Assembly: GCF_012641475.1 (NCBI RefSeq)
Contig: NZ_JABAIL010000003.1
Span: forward strand, 372,001 to 436,000
Length of the DNA: 64,000 bases
DNA from: Flammeovirga agarivorans
GTDB taxonomy: Bacteria; Bacteroidota; Bacteroidia; Cytophagales; Flammeovirgaceae
Direction: 5' to 3'
Shown: positions 46,403 to 55,700 of the stretch, one piece after another
Position numbering within the stretch: the stretch's first letter is position 1
Layout of the letters: every line of letters begins with the position of its first letter
Translations under genes and position numbers: made by a program
The notes under the pieces: generated by a model
What the model was told of the DNA's origin: nothing
What the model saw: the letters and a program-made list of their open reading frames with translations, nothing else
Databases searched by the model: none

Positions 46403-46436
46403 CCCCCCAATGTATTGCTATGCTTTTCTAATATTG
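46403..46436 (+). promoter_or_regulatory. Probable promoter with C-tract and -7-like box
   Basis: CCCCCC (46403-46408) is followed after 20 bases by TAATATTG (46429-46436), seven of eight matches to TAnnTTTG. A second CCCC lies at 46381, 22 bases before the first. The ATG at 46459 follows with AAAGGA as a ribosome binding site. The divergent minus-strand gene has GGGGG at 46130-46134 and a weaker box at 46101-46108. Confidence 0.4.
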
Positions 46437-46458
46437 TGATAAGGATTTTTTAAAGGAA

Positions 46459-48018
46459 ATGAATACTAGGCGAATGATGAAAATTTTTACTTATATCTTC
46501 TCGTTGTTTTTAATATCGAGTTGTACATCGATCAAAAAAGACAATACTGCTCAAGGAACTAAACCCAATGTCATAATGATTTATGTCGATGACATGGAGC
46601 TAAATCAGATGAGTGCATTTGGTTGTGATATGCCCACTCCCAATATGGATAGGATTGTACAGACTGGAGCAAAATTGAATTATAATTATGTATCAGCACC
46701 TGTATGTACTCCATCTAGATACGGTCAGTTAACAGGACGATATGCGTCAAGATGTAAGAGTTATTTAAAAGAGTTCCCCACTGATGATCCGATATTTATT
46801 CGCTGGAATGGAGACCTTGAATTGGAAGGTTCTGAAAAAACAATTGCTCATTTATTAAAAGAGAATGGCTATGCCACTGGTTTTGTAGGGAAGTGGCACA
46901 ATGGACAGCCGACAACAGAAGAACGTTACGAAGACATGAATTTGCATGCTGATTACAATACCCCTAAGGTACAACAACATTTGAAAGAGTTGTATGCTAG
47001 GCAAGTCGACTATATCAATAAAGCGGCAGGGTTTGAAGATGTAAAGAATGTGTATGGTAATAATCTCCACGCATTGGCCTTACCTAAAAATGTTCAGGAG
47101 CATAACCAAGAATGGATTACTCAGGGCGGTTTAGAATTTATCGAAGAACATAAAGATGAACCATTTTTCTTATCGTTCAATACAACAATACCACATGTTC
47201 CAAGTCCTTACCATTCTATGGAGGCAGATTCTAGGATTACACCAAATGGCCTATTAAACGCTCCAATCGATGGAAAATACATGCCTTTAAGAAAAGACCT
47301 TATTGAAAGAACTTTAGCAGAAGGTTATCCGATTGATTACGCAGTGATTAAGTGGCTAGATGAAGGTGTGGGAGCATTGTATAAAAAATTGGATGAACTT
47401 GGTTTAACTGAAAATACGATCATTATTTTTGCTAGCGATCATGGTGTTACAGGAAAAATGACCTGTTATACTTCTGCAGCAAAAGTGCCTGCAGCCATTT
47501 CATGGCCTGCAAAAATTAAAGGAGGAAAGGAAGTGAATGAATTAACGTCACAAATTGATTTTGTACCCACGATACTTTCAGCATTAAATATTTCCATTCC
47601 TAAAGGATATCATGTAGATGGTATTAATCTTTTGCCTACTTTAGTAGATGGAGATACATTATCTAGAAAATTTATCTATTCTGAAGTAGTGTATCAAAGA
47701 GCAATAATTACCAAAGACTACGAATATTTAGCCACTAGATTCCCTAAAGAGATTCAAGCTAAAGTGACAACAAAAAATAGAAATGAATTTACCATTGAAG
47801 GGAAGCAGGAAGAGGATAGATATGGTGCTCAAGCAATGTTCCCTGGATATTATGATGATGATCAGTTGTACGATCTGAATAATGATCCAAAGGAGCAAAT
47901 AAATTTAGCTTCACAGTCAGAGTATCAATCAAAAATGAAAGAATTAAAGGGATATATGAAACAAGTGATTACAACTTTCCCCCATACTTTCGGTGAATTT
48001 GGAAAACAACCTAATTAG
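46459..48018 (+). CDS. S1-family sulfatase, lipoprotein
   Basis: The protein has 519 residues with a lipobox Cys22 (FLISSCTSIKK). Met6 or Met7 are possible starts. The formylglycine site is Cys83 in CTPSRYGQLTG; VDDMEL and ASDHGV supply calcium ligands. The subfamily is unclear to me, and the specificity cannot be read. It is the first gene of a four-gene plus-strand operon (three sulfatases and a GH26) with one base between its stop and the next start. Confidence 0.85.
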   Translation: MNTRRMMKIFTYIFSLFLISSCTSIKKDNTAQGTKPNVIMIYVDDMELNQMSAFGCDMPTPNMDRIVQTGAKLNYNYVSAPVCTPSRYGQLTGRYASRCKSYLKEFPTDDPIFIRWNGDLELEGSEKTIAHLLKENGYATGFVGKWHNGQPTTEERYEDMNLHADYNTPKVQQHLKELYARQVDYINKAAGFEDVKNVYGNNLHALALPKNVQEHNQEWITQGGLEFIEEHKDEPFFLSFNTTIPHVPSPYHSMEADSRITPNGLLNAPIDGKYMPLRKDLIERTLAEGYPIDYAVIKWLDEGVGALYKKLDELGLTENTIIIFASDHGVTGKMTCYTSAAKVPAAISWPAKIKGGKEVNELTSQIDFVPTILSALNISIPKGYHVDGINLLPTLVDGDTLSRKFIYSEVVYQRAIITKDYEYLATRFPKEIQAKVTTKNRNEFTIEGKQEEDRYGAQAMFPGYYDDDQLYDLNNDPKEQINLASQSEYQSKMKELKGYMKQVITTFPHTFGEFGKQPN

Positions 48019-48019
48019 T

Positions 48020-49654
48020 ATGAAAACAATGAAATTAACTAAGATTTTTTGTCTACTCGTATTAAGTATAAGTTCTTCTGTTTTGGCTCAAAAACAAGAA
48101 AAAAAGAACATTCTATTTATTATAGTAGACGATCTTCGCCCCGAATTAAACTGTTATGGGAATGACTATATGGTTACTCCTAACATTGATAAATTAGCTG
48201 AAGGTGGTGTTTTATTTGAAAACGCATACGTCAACCAAGCAGTTTGTTCTGCATCGAGAGCAAGCTTCTTAACAGGAGTAAGACCTGATGTTACAGGAGT
48301 AGATTATCCTTACAGCAAATACTTTGTTGAAGAGTTTCTATCAACTCATAAAACGATCTCTAGCTATTTTTACAGTAAAGGGTATTATACACGAAATATT
48401 GGCAAAGTACATCATGGAAAGTATGATCGACCTCTTACTGAAAAGAGATTCAGTAGTAAGTTGAATAAGTATGCTGATCCTGAAAACGCAAGTTTTAAAA
48501 AGAATCAAAAGACAAAGAGTAAATTAAAAGGGCCTGCTGTGGAAGCCATTGATGTAGAAGATGAAAGCTATCAAGATGGTGAAGCTGTTGTTGAAGCAAT
48601 GGCTACTTTAGATCGAGCAACGACTTCCGGTAAACCTTTCTGTATTTCTGTAGGGTTCTACAAACCTCATCTACCTTTTAATGCACCGAAGAAGTATTGG
48701 GATTTGTACAAAAGAGAAGCTATTCCGTTAGCTCCAAATCGTTCACTTCCAGAAAATACACAAGAGGAATTAAAAGAATTAACGACAACACATTATTCTC
48801 TTAGTAAATATGTTGGGGAGAAATATCAAGAAGGTGTTATGTATTCTGATGCTCGATCTAAAGAGTTAAGACATGGTTATTTTGCATGTGTAAGTTTTAT
48901 TGATGCACAGATTGGTAAACTTTACAAGAAGTTGGAGGAAATGGACGTTCTAAATAATACAACTATAGTCTTAATTGGTGATCATGGATGGCATTTGGGA
49001 GATCAAGGCATGTGGGGAAAAACAACAAACTTTGAGAATGCAACAAGAATTCCAATGATCATCATGGATCCAGATCTTAAGAAAACAGGTGTAAAAACGA
49101 AGGCATTGGTAGAGGCTGTCGATATTTACCCAACGCTAATTGATTTAAGTGGTGTTGAAGAAGAAATTCCAACATATTTAGAAGGAACCTCCATGAAACC
49201 AGTGTTAGACAACCCCAAAAAACAATGGAAGAAAGCAGTGTTTAGTCAATTCCCTAGGGGAACTTTAGCAAGCATTGAGGGGTATTCTATTCGAACGGAT
49301 CAGTTTAGATATACTGAATGGTGGGACAATGAAAATAAAAAATTTATTGGTGCAGAATTGTACGATCACAAGATAGGAGATATTGAAGATCGAAATGTTG
49401 TAGCAGATGATAAATACAAAAAGAATGTGGAAGAGCTTTCAATAGCTTTGAAAAAGGGATGGAAAGCAGCATTACCAAAAGGAGTAGTAAATACCTCAGA
49501 TAATCCTTTGGCACCTAGATCTGTACCAGTGGGTAGTGAGTCTAAAGGTAGGTTAAAACAATGGGAGAAATATATCAAAAAGAAAGAAGCGAAGGGTGAG
49601 GAGCCAATATATTATCTCAAACCTGCGATTTACGAAAACCAAAAAGCACAATAA
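48020..49654 (+). CDS. S1-family sulfatase, iduronate-2-sulfatase-like
   Basis: I chose the ATG at 48020 (544 residues), one base after the upstream stop. A reading from 47993 would overlap the upstream gene and precede the signal peptide (ending SSVLAQ, residue 24). The formylglycine site is Cys76 in CSASRASFLTG. VDDLRPELNCYG, NQAVCSASR and GDHGWHLGDQGMWGKTTNFE are signatures of the iduronate-2-sulfatase-like (S1_7) group, whose members remove 2-O-sulfates. It is exported to the periplasm. Next gene starts 2 bases after its stop. Confidence 0.88.
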   Translation: MKTMKLTKIFCLLVLSISSSVLAQKQEKKNILFIIVDDLRPELNCYGNDYMVTPNIDKLAEGGVLFENAYVNQAVCSASRASFLTGVRPDVTGVDYPYSKYFVEEFLSTHKTISSYFYSKGYYTRNIGKVHHGKYDRPLTEKRFSSKLNKYADPENASFKKNQKTKSKLKGPAVEAIDVEDESYQDGEAVVEAMATLDRATTSGKPFCISVGFYKPHLPFNAPKKYWDLYKREAIPLAPNRSLPENTQEELKELTTTHYSLSKYVGEKYQEGVMYSDARSKELRHGYFACVSFIDAQIGKLYKKLEEMDVLNNTTIVLIGDHGWHLGDQGMWGKTTNFENATRIPMIIMDPDLKKTGVKTKALVEAVDIYPTLIDLSGVEEEIPTYLEGTSMKPVLDNPKKQWKKAVFSQFPRGTLASIEGYSIRTDQFRYTEWWDNENKKFIGAELYDHKIGDIEDRNVVADDKYKKNVEELSIALKKGWKAALPKGVVNTSDNPLAPRSVPVGSESKGRLKQWEKYIKKKEAKGEEPIYYLKPAIYENQKAQ

Positions 49655-49656
49655 CA

Positions 49657-51474
49657 ATGAAAAATATTAATATAAATTTCTGGATGTTACTTTTTACATT
49701 TCTCTTAGGAGGAATATTAATGGCACATCCAAAAAAGAAAAAGAAGAAAACAGATAAACCTAATATTCTTATCATTCAGATGGATGATATGGGTTTTGAT
49801 GATCTTTCAGGCAATGGAAATACGGTATCGAAAACACCAAACATAGATCAACTGGCAAAGACTTCTGTAAAGTTCAATAATTTCTATGTGGCCAATGTAT
49901 GTGCTCCGACAAGAGCAAGTTTATTGACAGGCAGGGATTTTTGGAGAACAGGAGTAACTGGTATGCATGGAGGAAACGATTATTTAAGTCTTAAAGAAAC
50001 AACTTTTGCAGAACTACTAAGAGATAACGGCTACAAAACAGGTATGTGGGGAAAATGGCACTCTGGAAAAGCGGAAGGATATTGGCCTTGGCAGAGAGGT
50101 TTCGATGAGGCTTACTATTCAAAGTTATACAACCATTTCCCTAGCCACGGTTATTTAAATGGTAAAGGAGTGAAATTCGAAAAATGGTCTGATGAACAAA
50201 TAGTAGATATGGCCATCGAATTTATGGAAAAGAATAAAGAACAACCTTTCCTTGCTTATGTTTCTTCTTTGAGTACACATGGACATTGGGCTGCACCCGA
50301 TAAGCTTGTTCAGAAATACATGAAAGAGGGGAGAACAAAGAAGTTCGCTACGCTACTTGCCATGCAGGAATTTGCCGACCAACAAATAGGAAGACTATTA
50401 AAGTACTTGGAAACTTCTGGTTTGGATAAAGAGACAATTGTGTTTTTTATGTCAGACAATGGACCAATTCGTCATGGTGAATCCGATGACGAATGGATAC
50501 TGAGAAATAATCACGAGTACCTTGGAAACAAGGCTAGGAACTGGAAAAATGGTATAAAATCCCCCCTTTACGTAAAATATAAGGGGGTATATGAACCAGA
50601 GAGTGTAGATTTGATGTGTTCAATTACTGATATCTTTCCAACTTTATTAGCTTTAACAAACACTGAGTTACCAAAAGATAATCTTCCAATTGATGGTAGA
50701 AATATTGAAGGATGTTTTATTGGAGAAGAAAAGAAAGTGGCTCCCAAAGAAGTAGTTTTTGCTAATTGGTATCCTGAGCGAGAGAACAAAAATCAGTTTG
50801 CTCCCTATTCAAAAGGAGAAAAGAATAGTTATGTTTTTGAGGACCAAAGGTTGACAATGATTTCTGATGATTTCAAATTAATCATGAATCCAGTGAAGGT
50901 AAAAAATTCTCCAGAGCCTGTGAATAATTTGGTGCTGATTGATCATAAAAATGACCTTTTAGAGAGAACGAATATTATAAGTGATTATCCAGAAATCGCA
51001 GCATTAATGAAGGAAAGATTAGAAGAATGGTTTAACTCAGTATTGGGTGAAAAAGATTCTTTCGAGGAGAAACTTGGGTTTGTTGGGTATCCTAATTCTA
51101 AAAAGAAAAAGACAAAGGTTTTTGCCGTTTTAACAACCAAGACAATAGGTTTTGAAAACCAAGCACATGCAGTAAAATTCCCAAAGAATGGTAACGGAGA
51201 ATTGAGTTATGATGTAATGGTTGATAAAGCAGGTGAATATACACTTACGTTATCTGTGAATAGAAAGAAAGTGGATAAAGCATTTGTTTTTATTCTTACT
51301 TTAGATAATATAGAGTATAAATTTCAATTTGAGGAGAATAAAAAATCCGCCAAGAACAAGCTAATTCTAAAAAAAGGAAAACAGCATTTTAAGATAGTGA
51401 TGAATGAGGATTCTGAAGATCTTAAGAAAATAGTATTTACAGATATGATGTTTGAACTTAATAAAGCAATATAG
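49657..51474 (+). CDS. S1-family sulfatase, unfused paralog of the fusion protein
   Basis: The protein has 605 residues with a hydrophobic signal segment (8-23) and a Lys-rich stretch after it. The formylglycine site is Cys82 in CAPTRASLLTG, the same residue number as in the fusion protein at 42619-46095. Long identical stretches occur, for example RTGVTGMHGGNDYL and WPWQRGFDEA. A C-terminal beta-sandwich (about 490-600) also matches the fusion. Its TAG stop is followed immediately, in the same frame, by the ATG of the GH26 gene. No type IX sorting domain, so probably periplasmic. Confidence 0.88.
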   Translation: MKNININFWMLLFTFLLGGILMAHPKKKKKKTDKPNILIIQMDDMGFDDLSGNGNTVSKTPNIDQLAKTSVKFNNFYVANVCAPTRASLLTGRDFWRTGVTGMHGGNDYLSLKETTFAELLRDNGYKTGMWGKWHSGKAEGYWPWQRGFDEAYYSKLYNHFPSHGYLNGKGVKFEKWSDEQIVDMAIEFMEKNKEQPFLAYVSSLSTHGHWAAPDKLVQKYMKEGRTKKFATLLAMQEFADQQIGRLLKYLETSGLDKETIVFFMSDNGPIRHGESDDEWILRNNHEYLGNKARNWKNGIKSPLYVKYKGVYEPESVDLMCSITDIFPTLLALTNTELPKDNLPIDGRNIEGCFIGEEKKVAPKEVVFANWYPERENKNQFAPYSKGEKNSYVFEDQRLTMISDDFKLIMNPVKVKNSPEPVNNLVLIDHKNDLLERTNIISDYPEIAALMKERLEEWFNSVLGEKDSFEEKLGFVGYPNSKKKKTKVFAVLTTKTIGFENQAHAVKFPKNGNGELSYDVMVDKAGEYTLTLSVNRKKVDKAFVFILTLDNIEYKFQFEENKKSAKNKLILKKGKQHFKIVMNEDSEDLKKIVFTDMMFELNKAI

Positions 51475-52569
51475 ATGATGACTAATTTTTTGAAATTTAT
51501 CTCAACACTTTTAGTAGTTGCAACATTTTTTATAACATTTAATGCAAAAGCTCAGGTTGACAAAAAAGCAACTGCTGAGACAAAGAACCTATACAAAAAT
51601 TTAAAGGTTTTAAAAGATAATAGATTTATGTTTGGTCATCATTTTACAGAATTGTCAGGTTGTTATCCTGAACAATGGGTGGACCATAAAGATGTTAAGA
51701 ATAAATCGGATGTGTACTCAGGATTAGGTACTTACCCCATGTTGTTTAGTTATGATTTTGGAGACAAAAACTTTCATAAGTATGAAGAAAGAATCAAAAA
51801 GGCTTATCAAAGAGGGGGAGTGATTACTGTAAGTTGGCATACAAGCAACCCAGTTACAGGAGGTAAATCTTATGACTTGAAAGGAAGTCCTGTTAAAGAA
51901 ATTATGCCAGGTGGTAAGGCCAACAAGCAGTATAAAAAATGGTTGGATGAAATCGTATTATTTGCTCATAATGTAGCGATACCTATCATTTTTAGACCTT
52001 TACATGAAAATACTGGAGATTGGTTCTGGTGGGGATCAAGTTCATGTACTCCAGAAGAATACAAAGCAGCTTGGAGATATACTGTCGATTATCTTAAGAA
52101 GAAAAAAGTACACAACTTCCTATATGCTTATTCTCCATCAAAAGGCGAGTACGATGAACGTTACCCTGGTGATGAGTATGTTGATATTTGTGGTACTGAT
52201 TTCTATGGGGAGACGAATGAGTTTCCTGATGATTTTATTGCTGCAATTCGTAAAACAGTAGAGTTTGCCAACGAACATAATAAAATTGCTGCACTTACAG
52301 AATTTGGATTTAGAAAGGGGATTCAAAGATGTGAAAACCCGAAATATTATACAGACATGATATTAAAGCCAATTATAAATGATCCTGTGGCTTCACAAAT
52401 CACATTTGCTCTTACTTGGAGAAACAACTCCATCAAAAAAGGATATTGGGTTCCCATTAAGGGGGATATCTTTTTTGAAAACTTTGTAGAATTTCATAAT
52501 CACCCTTCTACTCTATTTATTGATGATAAGATCAACCTTTATCAGAAGAAAAAAATACAGTCTAAATAA
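51475..52569 (+). CDS. GH26 beta-mannanase, unfused paralog of the fusion protein
   Basis: The protein has 364 residues with a signal peptide (ending NAKAQ, residue 27). GH26 signatures: FGHHFTEL near 53, acid/base Glu178 in PLHENTGDWFWWG, YAYSPSKGE, RYPGDEYVDICGTDFYG, and nucleophile Glu276 in ALTEFGF. It is closer to the GH26 half of the fusion protein than to the lipoprotein mannanase at 32320-33444, sharing TRNLY-like start, GHHFTE and YAYSPSKGE motifs. It begins directly after the TAG of the sulfatase gene. It has neither lipid anchor nor sorting domain, so it is probably periplasmic. Confidence 0.9.
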   Translation: MMTNFLKFISTLLVVATFFITFNAKAQVDKKATAETKNLYKNLKVLKDNRFMFGHHFTELSGCYPEQWVDHKDVKNKSDVYSGLGTYPMLFSYDFGDKNFHKYEERIKKAYQRGGVITVSWHTSNPVTGGKSYDLKGSPVKEIMPGGKANKQYKKWLDEIVLFAHNVAIPIIFRPLHENTGDWFWWGSSSCTPEEYKAAWRYTVDYLKKKKVHNFLYAYSPSKGEYDERYPGDEYVDICGTDFYGETNEFPDDFIAAIRKTVEFANEHNKIAALTEFGFRKGIQRCENPKYYTDMILKPIINDPVASQITFALTWRNNSIKKGYWVPIKGDIFFENFVEFHNHPSTLFIDDKINLYQKKKIQSK

Positions 52570-52575
52570 ATACTT

Positions 52576-52612
52576 AAAGCTGAGGTACCTATTATAAATA
52601 CCTTGGCTTTTT
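52576..52612 (+). terminator. Terminator of the sulfatase-GH26 operon
   Basis: AAAGCTGAGGTA pairs with TACCTTGGCTTT with two G-U pairs, followed by a short T-run. Confidence 0.75.
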
Positions 52613-52733
52613 GTCTAATTTTTCACAGATCGATTATTACTTCAACAAGAAATTAATAGGTTTCTTTATTACAAAAACACCTTTTTAATTCTTAACTTAG
52701 GTAACTAATTGTGATACTACTAGCAATCCAGCG

Positions 52734-55700
52734 ATGAAACAACTTATATTTCTGATTCTAATTACCGTAAGCTTTCAGCTTTTTGCCGTAAAAGAAAATA
52801 CATACGACCAAATTCAACAAGTAACCAATTCACCTTTTTCCACTATCAATGAAATTGTTCAGGATGAAACAGGTTTTTTATGGGTGGCTTCATGGAAAGG
52901 ATTATACCGTTATGATGGTAATAGTCTATTGTCATTTAGACAGTTGAATGATAAATTTTTAGCTTTAAAAATAAATGATCTAAAAGTAGCAAAAAACTTT
53001 CTATGGGTTTCAACAAATCATAATGGTATCTATAAGATCAATTTAGAGGATTACAGTTATGAGAACTGGAGTGAAACTAATGGCAATTTTATCACAGATT
53101 ACTCATTGTCTATCACAATTGATGCACATAATAATTTTGTTTGGGTAGGTACACAAAACTATGGTTTGGTTCGTATCAACCCCAAAAACAATCAGCAAAA
53201 AGTTTTTGACAATAGGTCTGAAAAAGACTTTTCTACTAACACTGTTACTTCGGTATTATGTTCTTCGGAGAAATTTACCTTAATAGGTACTAGAAATGGG
53301 GTGTTAATGAAAACTGACAGCACACAACATTTTCAACGTATTTTAGAAAAGGAAATTACGGATTATGTACTATCAATTTATCAGGATCCAATAGGTCAGA
53401 TTTGGGTAGGAGATAGAAAAGGAACCTATAAATTAACGAGAGTCAAAAATCGTATTGAAGTAATAAAACTATTCGACTATTCTACTTTTCAGTTCTCCCT
53501 ATCAAAAGATGCAAAGACTTTAAATCTTAGTACTGAAAACGGTTTAAAGCAGGTAGATATTTATACTCAAAATATTGCATCGTTTGCTGTTAATGGAGAA
53601 AAACTATCCATGCCTGTGACCTGTAGTTTTGAAACCAATGAAAATGCCATTTGGGTAGGTGCAAGGAGAAAAGGATTGTTCCTACTTTCTAAAACGACAC
53701 CATTAATTACGCAAAAGGAAAATCCTCTGAATGATTTTAATGTAGCTGTATCCCATCTAATTTCTTTAGGAGGTGATCGTATTTTTTTCCATGAGTGGTT
53801 GAAAGGTGTATTTTATGGAGATAGTGAGAAAATCATTTCCTTAAAAAATGAGATTTTGGATAATGCGTCATTAAATGCATTATACCTCGATAAGTTTAAT
53901 AATATATGGTTCTCAATACGAGGAAAGAAGGGTGTTTATAGGTTTAATATTGAGCATATTGATCTTACAAACGGAACGATTGATACTATTGAATATATTC
54001 CTAACCTTATCAAGAAGAAGAGATATCAGCTGATTACTGCGATCAGTGGAGATGATAAGGGAAATGTTCTTTTTGGTACTTATACTGGTGATATTTTCAA
54101 GTATCGCTCACTACAAAAAACCTTTGATACATTGACTTTTAAGGGAGGAAGTTTTTGTAGGAATAAAGCAATACATTCTATTCTTGTCGACAAAAATGAG
54201 ATTTGGGTCGCTACTGGAGGTGCTGGTATTTTTAAAGCGGTAAATAGTTCAGGAAATGAAATTTCAGATCTTAAAAACTATACCGTAAAAGAAGGGATCT
54301 CAAGTAACTTCAGTGTCAACTTATATAAAAGTGAAAATAACATTCTTTGGATTGGTGCGGATGATGGGCTATCTGCTTTTGATGGTGAAAAATTTCATCA
54401 GTTCTTTAAAAATGACCATTCTTTCTATAGTATAGAATCGATTATAGAAGACAAAAAAGGTTTTTTATGGTTAGGTACGTCTCAAGGGCTTATCAGAATA
54501 AATACTTCTATTGAGGATAAAAATTATCAGATCTTCACATCAAATGATGGACTGAAAAATCATGATTATTTTGACAGAGCGGTAACCAAAGATGCCCAAG
54601 GGAATTTATATTTTGGAGGTACTCAAGGGATTGATGTATTCTTACCAGAGAAGATCGTAACAAAACAAAATATTACGGTTCCAACGATAACAGCCGTCTA
54701 TTTAGGTGGAGAAAAAGTGGCCTATCATCACAACGAATTTATCTCTGGCCGTTTAAGTGATCATGCGAATATTGAGCTGCCATATGACAAAAATTCTCTG
54801 GCTTTTGATTTTTCCAACTTGGCATTGGAACACTCAGAGAATGTCTTGTATGCGTATCGATTATTGGAACATAATGAGCATTGGTCAGTTCTCCCAAAAG
54901 GAGTAAACTATTTAGAATTCAATGAATTACCCTCTGGAAGTTATACGATACAAATTAAATCGACAAATGTTGAAGGTGTATGGTCAAGTAAATATTTACA
55001 ACTAAATGTAATGATTGATGTTCCATTTTGGCGACATCCTATGGCATTTGTCATCTATATCTTGGTGACCATATTAGGTATCTACTTCTTCACTCATAGG
55101 AAATTGATAAAAGCACACCACTTACATCAATTACAATTGGATCAGTTGGAACTTCAGCAACAATCGCAATTAGATGAATTGAAAATGAAGCTATATGTGA
55201 ACATATCACATGAATTTAAAACTCCTCTTACTCTGATCCTTGGGCCACTGGCCAATATTATTCGTCAGAAAAAGGAAAATGATCCATTTTTTGAGCAACA
55301 TATCTTGATGTATAACAACGCTGATCGTTTATTGAAATTGGTGAATAGAGTGATTAATTTAGGGAAATCTGACCAAACAGAAATAGATATTAATGTAGAA
55401 AAAGCCAATTTCAATGCCTTTATTCAACAGATTCAAAATGCCTTTATTTATGAAGCACAACGACGAAATATTGGTTTTGAAGTAGATAACAATATCGGTG
55501 ATTTTGAATGCTTCTATGACAAAGAAATAGTGGAAGATATTATTTTCAATCTCCTATCTAATGCCTTTAAATATACACCAAGTGGAAAAAAAGTAGCGGT
55601 TGAGATCGATAAAACGGGTGATCTAATCAGTATTAAAGTGATGGATCAAGGAAAGGGAATACAAGAAGATGTTATCGATAAAATTTTTGAAAGATACTAC

